NCBI GenBank assembly: GCA_947565265.1
Contig: CANOFK010000054.1
Location: 1-7,100, forward strand
DNA length: 7,100 nt
From: an uncultured Clostridia bacterium
Lineage (GTDB): Bacteria; Bacillota; Clostridia; Oscillospirales; Acutalibacteraceae
Reading direction: 5' to 3'
Program-made: the position numbers and the translations under genes
Notes under the pieces: generated by a model
The model's database searches: none
What the model was told of the DNA's origin: nothing
The model's input: only the letters and a program-made list of their open reading frames with translations
In this document: positions 1 through 6,982 of the stretch, in pieces
Position numbering within the stretch: the first letter of the stretch is position 1
How the letters are laid out: each line of letters opens with the position of its first letter

Positions 1-66
1 GCGGGTCATGAAGTCCTTGATGGACTTGTTCAGGGCGTGGCCCATGTGCAGCGCCCCGTTAAAGAA
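1..66 (-). pseudogene. Isoleucyl-tRNA synthetase-like fragment (HIGH-motif region), partial
   Basis: Read on the minus strand, this edge translates in frame as NGALHMGHALNKSIKDFM followed by T-R. That is the pattern around the class Ia synthetase ATP-binding HIGH motif (here HMGH), and the following ALNK-x-I-KD is typical of IleRS rather than ValRS or LeuRS. Preceding residues in the same frame (V-P-D-A-F-F) only loosely resemble the usual DGPPYANG lead-in, and further upstream the frame is simply the antisense of the MBL hydrolase gene. The similarity therefore stops at about positions 58-66. The piece continues off the left edge, so its extent cannot be seen. It could be a rearrangement remnant, a real ileS fused by recombination, or an assembly chimera. 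The motif is seen directly; the family call rests on recall of the motif, without a search. Confidence 0.5.
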
Positions 67-840
67 GGCATCTGGAACTTTGTGGAGGTGCAGGCCATGG
101 GCAACAACCCCCAGCAGCGCCACGAGATCGACGCCTACCTGATCTGCGGCCAAAACCGCGCCATCATGTTCGACACCCTGCAAAGCGTGCGGGGCCTGTA
201 TGAAAAAGTCCGGGAGCTCACCAGCCTGCCCATTGACGTTGTCATCTCCCACGGCCACGGCGACCACTACGGCGCCGCCACCGGGGAGTTCCTCTCCGCC
301 GGCTGCCCGGTGTACCTAAACCACGGGGACTGGCCCCTGCTCACCCAGCCCGACGGCCAGCCCTTCCCCGCCGGGCATTTTCAAGAGCTGGAGGACGGCC
401 AGGTGTTTGACCTGGGCGGCCGGGTGCTCACCGCCATGCTGATGCCCGGCCACACCCCCGCCGGGGACGTGCTGCTGGACCAGGCGGAGGGCCTGGTCTT
501 TACCGGCGACGCCATCGGCTCCGGCCACTTCTGGATGCAGCTTCCCACCAGCGTCACCATCGAAGAGCTGCTGCCCGCTGTGGAAAAACTGGCGGCCCAG
601 ATCAAGGCATGGGGCAAGGACGTGCTGATCCTGGCCGGCCACCGCTACCAGTCCCCGGTACCCCTGACCTTTGGCTATGTGGAGGACGTGCTCCACCTGC
701 TGCGGGGCCTGCTGGACGGCACGCTGCAAGGGGAAACCATGTCCATGGACCTCCACGGCCGGCATATCGACTGTTGCACCATTGCCCACGGCGGTATGCT
801 GGGGATGCTCTATGACCCCCAGAAAATCCACCGCGCCTAA
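37..840 (+). CDS. MBL-fold metallo-hydrolase (glyoxalase II-like group)
   Basis: This is a metallo-beta-lactamase fold hydrolase, probably cytoplasmic because no signal peptide is visible; the substrate is unknown. Counting from GTG 37 (267 aa), the N-terminal strands are GIWNFVEV (11-18) and IDAYLICG...IMFDT (31-47). The metal motif HGHGDH is at 72-77 (H72, H74, D76, H77). H139 lies in PGHTPAGD, D158 in FTGD and H202 in LAGHRY, so the full two-metal ligand set is present. The start is uncertain. The frame is open to the left edge, GTG 37 has no good ribosome binding site, and bases 1-66 also read antisense as an IleRS fragment. ATG 97 has a GGAGG at 84-88 but would remove the first beta strand. 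The 36-nt gap to the Nif3-like gene suggests a shared transcript. The fold is confident; the role is not. Confidence 0.85.
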   Translation: MAHVQRPVKEGIWNFVEVQAMGNNPQQRHEIDAYLICGQNRAIMFDTLQSVRGLYEKVRELTSLPIDVVISHGHGDHYGAATGEFLSAGCPVYLNHGDWPLLTQPDGQPFPAGHFQELEDGQVFDLGGRVLTAMLMPGHTPAGDVLLDQAEGLVFTGDAIGSGHFWMQLPTSVTIEELLPAVEKLAAQIKAWGKDVLILAGHRYQSPVPLTFGYVEDVLHLLRGLLDGTLQGETMSMDLHGRHIDCCTIAHGGMLGMLYDPQKIHRA

Positions 841-863
841 GCCCCCACCCACCACCATAAAAA

Positions 864-868
864 GGAGG
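864..868 (+). promoter_or_regulatory. Ribosome binding site of the Nif3-like gene
   Basis: GGAGG inside an AAAAGGAGGAC context lies 8 nt before ATG 877. It is a near-perfect Shine-Dalgarno and fixes the start of the downstream gene. Confidence 0.85.
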
Positions 869-876
869 ACCCCCCT

Positions 877-1698
877 ATGAAGATCGCGGAAATCATCGCA
901 AAGCTGGAAGCCTTCCACGCCCCCCTGCCCCAGCGGGAGCACCCCACCGTAGACCGGGTGCTTTTCGGCGACCCGGACAAGGCCTGCACCGGCGTCGCCG
1001 TCACCTGCTGGGCCTCCGCCGCCGTTATCCGGCAGGCCGCCCAGCAGGGCTGCAATTTCATCATCGCCCACGAGCCCCTTTTCTTCGACCACCTGGATAA
1101 CCCGGATTGGCTGGCGGAGAACCGGGTCTACCAGAAGAAAAAAGCCCTGCTGGAGGAAACCGGCATGGTCGTCTACCGGGACCACGACCATGTGCACAAC
1201 GACGACCCCGACCGGATCTTCACCGGCGTGGTCAAGGCCCTTGGCTGGGCCGGTTACCAGGAGGGCCATGACTTTATGGCCGGGGTGCGGTTCGTGCTGC
1301 CTGCGGCTATGCCCGCCCGGGAGGTCGCCCGCCACGTTTCCCGCACCATGGGCGTCCACGGTATGCGTATGTGGGGCGACCCGGATACCCCTGTCCAGAC
1401 CGTGGGCTTTTCCGCCCACTTCCTGGCCGGCCCCGGGGACAAGGCCGCCATCAACCAGATCGACCAAAGCGGGGTAGACATGGTCATCCCCGGCGAGGTC
1501 ATCGACTGGACCATCGGCGAGTACATCATGGACGCGGAAACCCTGGGCTTTGGCAAGGTGCTCTTAAACCTGGGCCACTTTAACTGGGAGGAGCCCGGCA
1601 TGGAGGACATGGCCCGCTGGCTACCCGATGTGATCGGCCCCGGCGTGCCCGTACAGTTCATCAAGTCCGGCGACCGCTTTACCTTCTTGGAATTCTAA
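877..1698 (+). CDS. Nif3-like (DUF34) dinuclear metal center protein
   Basis: This 273-aa protein belongs to the NIF3/YbgI/DUF34 family, toroidal hexamers that bind two metal ions per subunit. Members are often labelled GTP cyclohydrolase I type 2 homologs, but the physiological reaction is unsettled. Visible motifs are IIAHEPLFF (62-70), VYRDHDHVHND (98-109), PGEVIDW (205-211) and GHFNWEEPGM (233-242). They correspond to the family's metal-binding segments HHPLIF, HTNLD and the C-terminal GHxxxE. The second His of the first segment is Glu here (E66), and the Asp of HTNLD appears replaced by a His-rich DHDHVH. From memory, a divergent Clostridia/Bacilli subfamily has AHE and EEPGM signatures like these. 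The start is set by the GGAGG at 864-868. The gene follows the MBL hydrolase by 36 nt and precedes a strong terminator, so the two probably share an operon. Family call is good; function is unknown. Confidence 0.85.
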   Translation: MKIAEIIAKLEAFHAPLPQREHPTVDRVLFGDPDKACTGVAVTCWASAAVIRQAAQQGCNFIIAHEPLFFDHLDNPDWLAENRVYQKKKALLEETGMVVYRDHDHVHNDDPDRIFTGVVKALGWAGYQEGHDFMAGVRFVLPAAMPAREVARHVSRTMGVHGMRMWGDPDTPVQTVGFSAHFLAGPGDKAAINQIDQSGVDMVIPGEVIDWTIGEYIMDAETLGFGKVLLNLGHFNWEEPGMEDMARWLPDVIGPGVPVQFIKSGDRFTFLEF

Positions 1699-1720
1699 CC
1701 CCTGCCCCATACAGCCCCCT

Positions 1721-1763
1721 GCCGGGAGGCGGCCGCACCCCTGCGGCCGCCTCCCGGTTTTTT
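1721..1763 (+). terminator. Intrinsic terminator after the MBL/Nif3-like unit
   Basis: A perfect 15-bp GC-rich stem pairs 1722-1736 with 1743-1757 around a 6-nt loop (ACCCCT). It is followed directly by T6 at 1758-1763, and begins 23 nt after the Nif3-like stop codon. Confidence 0.93.
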
Positions 1764-1826
1764 GCCCTTTCCTGCAAGCACAGCCCTGCCTTCTTGCAAA
1801 AAACCGTGCTTTTTCCCGCTAAAAGG

Positions 1827-1856
1827 TTGACCCTCCCCCCACTTTTATGGTATAAT
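1827..1856 (+). promoter_or_regulatory. Sigma-A type promoter of the ABC transporter unit
   Basis: The -35 is TTGACC (1827-1832) and the -10 is a consensus TATAAT (1851-1856), separated by 18 nt. A TG at 1848-1849 adds an extended -10 element. It sits between the preceding terminator and the permease, giving an expected transcription start near 1863 and a leader of about 65 nt. Confidence 0.88.
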
Positions 1857-1870
1857 ATGGCTGCCGGATG

Positions 1871-1895
1871 GCCCGCGCTGCGGGTTATCTTTTTT
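1871..1895 (+). promoter_or_regulatory. Small hairpin with T tract in the permease leader
   Basis: CCCGC (1872-1876) pairs with GCGGG (1880-1884) around GCT, with a possible G-U closing pair at 1871/1885. T6 follows at 1890-1895 after a 5-nt gap. The stem is short and the T tract is displaced, so a weak attenuator or pause site is possible but not established. Confidence 0.25.
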
Positions 1896-1913
1896 ACAGG
1901 CAAATCCTACTCT

Positions 1914-1919
1914 GGGAGG
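1914..1919 (+). promoter_or_regulatory. Ribosome binding site deciding the permease start
   Basis: GGGAGG lies only 1 nt from ATG 1921 but 7 nt from the in-frame ATG 1927. The second ATG is therefore the likely start, which removes Met-Val from the longest reading. Confidence 0.75.
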
Positions 1920-1926
1920 CATGGTT

Positions 1927-4590
1927 ATGAACAGAGCGCTTTGGCAGTTAGCCGCCGCCGGCTTGCGGCGCAGGAGGAAAAGCACCCTGCTGTTGTTCGC
2001 GGTGCTGATGCTCTCCTTTGCCTTCTCGGCGCTCTCCCTGTCCGTCACCGAGAGCATGGCCCGCACCAGCGAAGACGCCCGCCTGGACACCTACGGCCGG
2101 TGGCAGGCGGCCATTGCCAACGCCAGCAGCCTGGATGAGGAGTTTTTGCACAGCCAGCCCTGGCTGGGGGAACTGGGCGTCACCAAATGCCTGGGCCTTG
2201 TGGACGGCGACGCGGGCATCGGCACGGTAGACGATGCCTTCACCGCCCTGGGCCGCATCCGGCTACAGGCCGGCCGTATGCCCCAGGCCGAGGACGAGGT
2301 GGCCATCGAGGCCGGCCTGCTCCACCGGCTGGGCTATGACTTCACCCTGCTGGACCAGGTGGTCACCCTGCCGGTCACGGTCTATACCCGCAACAAACAG
2401 CCCCTGCGGGTGGATATCGACTTTAAGCTGGTAGGCGTCATCCATGGCTATACCCAGGTGTGGACGGTGAACCACCGCTCCTATTCCAACGATATGCCCC
2501 TGCTGAACCGGGCCCTCCTCTCCCCCGAAGGCGGCGCCCGCCTGCGCGCCCAGGCCGCCGGCCTTACAGAGGGCGCCGACCCCTCCACCCGGCTGGCCGC
2601 CCACAAGCCCCGGCTCACCTACACGGTGCGGCACCTGTTCTTTACCTTCAACGCCCCCCTCGAAGAGGTCCAGCAGGCCGTCACCGGGCATTTCCGCGGC
2701 GTCCACGGCCTTATGCGCAACTCCATGCAACTGAACACCGGCGCTTACGGCGAGAGCATGGACAACCAGTTCACCTCCAATGAGGACGGCCAGGACAGCG
2801 CCACGGCCCTGCTCTACACCGGCCTCATCTTCGCCTCGGTGCTGCTGGCCGTGCTGTGCATCTACGCGGTGCAAATGCAAAAGCAGGTGCGCCAGTTCGC
2901 CCTGTTCCGCAGCATCGGCATCACCCGCGGCCAGTTGCGCCGCATGATGCTCTTCGAAACCCTGCTGCTCTGCGTGCCCGCCGCCCTGCTGGGGGCAGGG
3001 GCCGGGGCGCTGGGTACCTGGGCCACCTTCAGCCTGCTGGCCCGTTTCGGCTCCACGCCGGTCACCACCGTCATCCCCTGGGCGCTGCTGGGGCCGCTGG
3101 CCCTGGTGTGGCTGCTGGGGGTGCTCCTCACCCGGCTGGCCATCCTGCAAATCGCCCTGCGGGAGCCCCTCACCGGCCGGGTGGCCTCCGGGGGCAAAAA
3201 GGCCCGCCGCTACCGCCGCTTGCGCACCCTGATGGCCGGCGGCCTGTCCGGGCTGCTGTGCGGCACGCTGGTCTTTGCCACGGTAGAGAGCCTCCCCCCC
3301 TGGCAGCAGTTGGGGGTGGCGGGGGCCTCCCCCTCCTACCTGGTCTATGCGGAAACCGCCCCCATCACCCAAAGCCGCCTGGACGCCTGGCTTTCCCTGC
3401 CCGGCCTTACCGGCGTCCGGGCCCTTACCCAGTTGGAGGGCCTCCTCACCTACCCCGGCGCCCCGGATTCCCCCGCCTTCCAGTCCGCCCTTGCCTGTAT
3501 CCGCAAGGGTGATGCTGTCACCGGCTCCCCCAACCGGGGCCAGGTGGACGGCCAGGACGCCCTGGGCGTGCGGATTTTCGTCCTGCCCGACGGCCATTGG
3601 GACGATTTCCTCCCCCTCACCGGCTCCGGCCTGGACCTGGAGGCTTTCCGGCGGGGGGAGCAGGTGGCCCTCTCCTTCCCCCAGGAGCCTGACGGCAGCT
3701 ACTACATGGACTGCATCGTCCACAAAAAAACCGTAGAGCGCAACCGCCGGGGGGAGTCGATCATGCAATCCTACTACGCCCACCGGGACGTTTCCGACCT
3801 CCGCCTAACCCCCGGCGGCCGGCTCACGCTCCAGTTCGCGGAGGAGATCTACCGGCCGGAACTGGGGGCCATTGTGCCCGTGCCCACCGGCACGGACGCC
3901 ACCGCCCTGTACCTGGACCGGTCCATTTACGTCCTCTGGTGCTCCGAGGCCTTTGCCCACACCCTGCTGGGCAGCTCCCCCGGCCTTACCTATGCCGAGG
4001 TATTCGCCGGCCACACCGCGGAAACCCTCTCCACCGGCCAGGTGCTCAAAGAGATGGTCCAGCGGCAGGGTTTCGGTTTTGTCGACCGGCGGGAGGCCTT
4101 CTCCGCCGGGGTCCAGGCCCCCCTGCAAAGCCTGATCCTCCAGCTCTCCAGCGGCGGCTGCATTGCCCTTTTGCTCCTGCTGGTGCTCAACAACGCCCTG
4201 GCCATGGAGGCCCAGCGGCAAAAGCGCGACTACGGCGTCCTCCAGGCGCTGGGGATGTCCCGGCGGCAGCTATGGCGCCGGCTGCTGGGCAAAGCCCTGG
4301 GCCGGGGCCTGCTGGGGGCCGCGCTGGGCTGGCTGGTCTGGGCAGGCTATGCCGCCGCCCGGGCAGCCCGGCTGTACTACGGCCAGCTTGCCGCCCCGCT
4401 GGCCCTGCGGCACACCCCCGCCTCCGCCCTGCAAGAGGTCCTTTGGCGGTACCTGGGGGCCGGGGCGGGGGCCGGCACGGCCCTGCTGCTCACCCTGCTG
4501 GTGGCGGCCCTGGTCACCGGGGCCTCCCTCTACGCCAGCCGGGCCCTGTTCCAGGGGGACCTGATGAAAAAACTGCGGGGCGGGGAATAA
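1927..4590 (+). CDS. ABC transporter permease with two FtsX-type domains
   Basis: This 887-aa inner-membrane subunit should pair with the ATPase encoded next. Residues are counted from ATG 1927. A basic N-terminus (RRRRK, 14-18) precedes TM1 (about 21-40), then an extracytoplasmic domain (about 41-293). TM2-TM4 follow (about 294-318, 340-373, 379-411). A basic cytoplasmic linker leads to TM5 (about 435-455), a second extracytoplasmic domain (about 456-732), and TM6-TM8 (about 742-762, 790-811, 843-874). After TM2 and TM6 come FRSIGITRGQLRRM (about 327-340) and LQALGMSRRQLWRR (about 772-785), the typical FtsX/MacB coupling segments. The arrangement looks like two 4-TM MacB/LolC-like halves in tandem. 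Such type VII systems move lipids, lipoproteins, peptides or antibiotics, or transmit force across the membrane without transport. The substrate is not evident. No kinase or response regulator lies beside it, unlike Bce-type peptide resistance modules. Confidence 0.88.
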   Translation: MNRALWQLAAAGLRRRRKSTLLLFAVLMLSFAFSALSLSVTESMARTSEDARLDTYGRWQAAIANASSLDEEFLHSQPWLGELGVTKCLGLVDGDAGIGTVDDAFTALGRIRLQAGRMPQAEDEVAIEAGLLHRLGYDFTLLDQVVTLPVTVYTRNKQPLRVDIDFKLVGVIHGYTQVWTVNHRSYSNDMPLLNRALLSPEGGARLRAQAAGLTEGADPSTRLAAHKPRLTYTVRHLFFTFNAPLEEVQQAVTGHFRGVHGLMRNSMQLNTGAYGESMDNQFTSNEDGQDSATALLYTGLIFASVLLAVLCIYAVQMQKQVRQFALFRSIGITRGQLRRMMLFETLLLCVPAALLGAGAGALGTWATFSLLARFGSTPVTTVIPWALLGPLALVWLLGVLLTRLAILQIALREPLTGRVASGGKKARRYRRLRTLMAGGLSGLLCGTLVFATVESLPPWQQLGVAGASPSYLVYAETAPITQSRLDAWLSLPGLTGVRALTQLEGLLTYPGAPDSPAFQSALACIRKGDAVTGSPNRGQVDGQDALGVRIFVLPDGHWDDFLPLTGSGLDLEAFRRGEQVALSFPQEPDGSYYMDCIVHKKTVERNRRGESIMQSYYAHRDVSDLRLTPGGRLTLQFAEEIYRPELGAIVPVPTGTDATALYLDRSIYVLWCSEAFAHTLLGSSPGLTYAEVFAGHTAETLSTGQVLKEMVQRQGFGFVDRREAFSAGVQAPLQSLILQLSSGGCIALLLLLVLNNALAMEAQRQKRDYGVLQALGMSRRQLWRRLLGKALGRGLLGAALGWLVWAGYAAARAARLYYGQLAAPLALRHTPASALQEVLWRYLGAGAGAGTALLLTLLVAALVTGASLYASRALFQGDLMKKLRGGE

Positions 4591-4647
4591 CCCCTCCCCC
4601 TGCCCACAAACCGCCCCCGCCCGCCTCCGGGAGGGGCCGCGGCCAGG

Positions 4648-4654
4648 AAAGGAG
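4648..4654 (+). promoter_or_regulatory. Ribosome binding site of the ABC ATPase gene
   Basis: AAAGGAG lies 7 nt before ATG 4662. It fixes the ATPase start and argues against the open frame that runs upstream from it into the permease region. Confidence 0.8.
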
Positions 4655-4661
4655 CCTGTCT

Positions 4662-5345
4662 ATGGAAGAGAAAAAGATCATCCTGCGCGCCGAGGAGATT
4701 ACCAAAACCTACCACACCTCCTCCGGCGAGGTGCACGCCCTCAACGGCGTCAGCCTGGCACTGGAGGAGGGCCGGTTCTACGCCATCATCGGGCGCAGCG
4801 GCTCAGGCAAGTCCACCCTGCTGCACATCCTCAGCGGCCTGGACCGCCCCACCACCGGCCGGGTCCTGATAGACGGCACGGACATTTCCAGCTACTCCGA
4901 CGAACAGATGGCCATCTTCCGCCGCCGGCACATGGGGTTCGTGTTCCAGCAGTTCAACCTGCTGGACGACTACACGGTGCTCCAAAACATCGCCATGCCC
5001 ATGAAGCTGGACGGCCGCAAGCCAGACCCCGGTTTCCTCAGCCAGGTCACCGGCCTGCTGGGCATCACCGCCAAGCTGGACAAATACCCCTCAGAGCTCT
5101 CCGGCGGCGAGCAGCAGCGGGCGGCCATAGCCCGGTCCGTGCTGGCCAAGCCCCACCTGATCTTCGCCGACGAGCCCACCGGCAACCTGGATAAGCGCTC
5201 CGGCGAGGACACCCTCGCCCTGCTCAAAGACTGCGCCCGCCAGTTCGGCCAGACCCTGGTGGTGGTCACCCATGACCTGGAAATCGCCCGCAAAGCCGGC
5301 TGCACCATCCAAATCGACGACGGCCGCATCGCCCCCCCTGCCTGA
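4662..5345 (+). CDS. ABC transporter ATP-binding protein (MacB/LolD/FtsE type)
   Basis: This 227-aa nucleotide-binding subunit should power the preceding FtsX-type permease as a cytoplasmic dimer. All ATPase motifs are intact: Walker A GRSGSGKST (44-52), Q-loop FVFQQFNLL (93-101), signature LSGGEQQR (146-153), Walker B LIFADEP with catalytic Glu (166-172, E171), D-loop GNLD (174-177) and H-loop His204 in VVTHD. The length and the GVSLALEEGRFYAIIGRSGSGKS-like opening fit the LolD/MacB/FtsE/BceA group. The same frame is open upstream to 3939, but that stretch overlaps the permease in another frame, and a good ribosome binding site supports ATG 4662. The 71-nt gap to the permease contains no visible promoter or terminator, so the two are likely co-transcribed, permease first. 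A terminator follows 17 nt after the stop. Confidence 0.95.
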   Translation: MEEKKIILRAEEITKTYHTSSGEVHALNGVSLALEEGRFYAIIGRSGSGKSTLLHILSGLDRPTTGRVLIDGTDISSYSDEQMAIFRRRHMGFVFQQFNLLDDYTVLQNIAMPMKLDGRKPDPGFLSQVTGLLGITAKLDKYPSELSGGEQQRAAIARSVLAKPHLIFADEPTGNLDKRSGEDTLALLKDCARQFGQTLVVVTHDLEIARKAGCTIQIDDGRIAPPA

Positions 5346-5355
5346 CCCCTCCCCC

Positions 5356-5391
5356 AAAAAGCGCCCCTGTCCCCCCCGGACAGGGGCTTTT
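5356..5391 (+). terminator. Intrinsic terminator after the ABC transporter unit
   Basis: A 10-bp stem pairs 5363-5372 with 5378-5387 around a C5 loop. A5 precedes it (5356-5360) and T4 follows (5388-5391). The T run is short, but the stem is strong and well placed between two units. Confidence 0.85.
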
Positions 5392-5402
5392 GCAAAAAAA
5401 CC

Positions 5403-5431
5403 TTTCTTTTGCGGCCAATTTGTACTATAAT
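5403..5431 (+). promoter_or_regulatory. Promoter of murC
   Basis: A consensus -10 TATAAT is at 5426-5431 in an AT-rich island just past the terminator. At the ideal 17-nt distance the -35 is poor (TTTCTT, 5403-5408), so the promoter may be moderate or aided by an activator. The expected transcript start is near 5438, about 36 nt before the murC ATG. Confidence 0.7.
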
Positions 5432-5460
5432 AGGTACCAGCAACCGGTCAAGGGACAAGA

Positions 5461-5467
5461 AAGGAAG
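5461..5467 (+). promoter_or_regulatory. Ribosome binding site of murC
   Basis: AAGGAAG lies 6 nt before ATG 5474. It selects this start over an upstream in-frame start at 5390, which would overlap the terminator and promoter. Confidence 0.75.
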
Positions 5468-5473
5468 TTTATC

Positions 5474-6853
5474 ATGAATCAGCAGCCTAATCTATTGGAC
5501 AGCGTCCAGCGCCTGCACTTTGTAGGCATTGGCGGATCGGGGATGTGCCCCATGGCCGAGATCCTCCTGCGCCGCGGCTACCAGATCACCGGCTCCGACC
5601 AGAACGAGTCCGACACGCTGGAGCGGGTAAAAAGCTGGGGGATCCCTGTCTATCTGGGCCACCGGGCCGAAAACATACAGGGCGCCCAGGCCGTGGTGTA
5701 CACCGCCGCCTGCAAGCCCGACAACCCCGAACTGGCCGCGGCACGGGCAGCCGGCGTCCCCACGCTGGAGCGCTCCGTCATGCTGGGGATGCTCACCCGC
5801 CGCTACCCCCAACTGGTGGCGGTTTCCGGCACCCACGGCAAAACCACCACCACCGCCATGCTGGCCCAAATCCTTTACCAGGCCGGCCAAGACCCCAGCG
5901 CCATCATCGGCGGCAAGCTGCCCCTGGTGGACAGCAACTGCCTGGTAGGCCAAAGCGGCACCATGGTCTGCGAGGCCTGCGAGTACGTGGACACCTTCCT
6001 CCAGCTCGCCCCCGCCATCTCCCTGATCCTCAATATCGAGCCGGACCATCTGGACTACTTCGGCACCCTGGAGAACATCGTCCGGTCTTTCCGCCAGTTC
6101 GCCACCCAAACCACCCGGCGGCTCATTGTCAACGGCGCCGACCCCCAGGCCATGGAGGCCGCGGCCGGCCAGGCCGGCAAAGAGCTCCTCACCTTCGGCC
6201 CGGACAGCCGCTTTGACTACTACCCCACCGGCCTCAGCGAAGAGCCCACCGCCTGCGAAACCTTCACCCTCATGTTCCGGGGCCAGCCCCTGGGCCGGGT
6301 GCAACTGGCTGTGCCCGGCCGGCACAATATGCTCAACGCCCTGGCCGCCGCCGCCGCCGCCCACTCCCTGGGGGTAGCCCCCGGGGATATCTGCGCCGCT
6401 TTGGGGCAGTTCACCGGGGTGCACCGCCGTTTCGAGGTCCTGGGCAAGTTCCGGGGCGTCACCGTGGCCGATGACTTCGCCCACCACCCCACCGAGCTCA
6501 CCGCGGTGCTCAGTTCCGCCATGCGTATGGGGTACCGGGAAGTCTGGGCGGTGTTCCAGCCCCACACCTTCTCCCGCACCTACACGTTTTTAGAGGACTT
6601 CGCCCGGGCCCTGTCCATCCCCCAGCATCTGGTGATGACCGAGATCCTGGCCGTGCGGGAGGAAAACACCTGGAATATCCACACCAGCGACCTGGCCGCC
6701 AAAGTGCCCGGCAGCCGGTGGTTCGGCAGTTTCCAGGAGATCGCCGCTTATGTCATGGCCCACGCCCAGCCCGGCGACCTGATCCTCACCCTGGGCGGCG
6801 GCGATATCTACCAATGCGCCAACCTGATCGTAAAACAGTATCAGGCCGAATAG
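5474..6853 (+). CDS. murC: UDP-N-acetylmuramate--L-alanine ligase (MurC)
   Basis: MurC is a cytoplasmic ATP-dependent ligase that adds L-alanine to UDP-MurNAc, the first amino acid of the peptidoglycan stem peptide. The protein is 459 aa, a normal length. The N-terminal Rossmann-like domain carries VGIGGSGM (17-24). The central domain has the P-loop GTHGKTTTT (119-127), CEACEYVDTFL (166-176) and NIEPDHLDYFGTLE (187-200). PGRHNMLNALAA (281-292) leads into the C-terminal domain, which carries VHRRFE (316-321), DDFAHHPTEL (333-342), VFQPHTFSRT (360-369) and GGGDIY (441-446). The recycling enzyme Mpl is the main alternative, but the CEACEY...LNIEPDHLDY and FQPHTFSRT context fits Gram-positive MurC better. 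The gene stands alone with its own promoter and terminator, outside any division/cell-wall cluster, as is common in Clostridia. Confidence 0.95.
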   Translation: MNQQPNLLDSVQRLHFVGIGGSGMCPMAEILLRRGYQITGSDQNESDTLERVKSWGIPVYLGHRAENIQGAQAVVYTAACKPDNPELAAARAAGVPTLERSVMLGMLTRRYPQLVAVSGTHGKTTTTAMLAQILYQAGQDPSAIIGGKLPLVDSNCLVGQSGTMVCEACEYVDTFLQLAPAISLILNIEPDHLDYFGTLENIVRSFRQFATQTTRRLIVNGADPQAMEAAAGQAGKELLTFGPDSRFDYYPTGLSEEPTACETFTLMFRGQPLGRVQLAVPGRHNMLNALAAAAAAHSLGVAPGDICAALGQFTGVHRRFEVLGKFRGVTVADDFAHHPTELTAVLSSAMRMGYREVWAVFQPHTFSRTYTFLEDFARALSIPQHLVMTEILAVREENTWNIHTSDLAAKVPGSRWFGSFQEIAAYVMAHAQPGDLILTLGGGDIYQCANLIVKQYQAE

Positions 6854-6864
6854 CCGCACACGCC

Positions 6865-6897
6865 AAAAAAGCGCCGGGTACCCCCCGGCGCTTTTTT
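6865..6897 (+). terminator. Intrinsic terminator after murC
   Basis: GCGCCGGG (6871-6878) pairs with CCCGGCGC (6884-6891) around TACCC. A6 before (6865-6870) and T6 after (6892-6897) extend the pairing to 14 bp. The symmetry means it could also stop transcripts arriving from the right on the minus strand. Confidence 0.93.
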
Positions 6898-6923
6898 CCT
6901 TGCCTTTTGGCCTCCGGCGGCGG

Positions 6924-6944
6924 AGAGTTGGCTACGCCAACTCT
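6924..6944. repeat. Perfect 9-bp hairpin with TAC loop
   Basis: AGAGTTGGC (6924-6932) pairs exactly with GCCAACTCT (6936-6944) around the three bases TAC. No T tract follows, so it is not a terminator. Confidence 0.7.
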
Positions 6945-6982
6945 TGGGCGTTGATTCTCGGCTGCCGCCTCGGCCGGCGACG

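Noticed and set aside
316..1467. Long minus-strand open frame across the MBL and Nif3-like genes
   Set aside because: It is low-complexity Gly/Val/His-rich translation antisense to two genes with intact motifs; a shadow of high GC content.
2263..3783. 506-aa minus-strand open frame inside the permease gene
   Set aside because: It is Gly/Gln/Ala-rich with no recognisable motif, wholly antisense to a permease with clear membrane segments.
4591..4624. C-rich tract between permease and ATPase as a minus-strand G-quadruplex
   Set aside because: The fourth run is separated by an 8-nt spacer, beyond the usual limit, and runs of C are frequent in this genome.
3939..4661. Upstream in-frame extension of the ABC ATPase
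   Set aside because: It overlaps the permease in another frame, is Pro/Arg/Gly-rich, and a ribosome binding site at 4648-4654 supports ATG 4662.
5390..5473. 28-residue N-terminal extension of MurC
   Set aside because: It covers the tail of the terminator and the promoter -10; the expected transcript starts after most of it.
5492..6565. Minus-strand open frame inside murC
   Set aside because: It is Gly/His-rich shadow translation opposite a gene with all MurC motifs.
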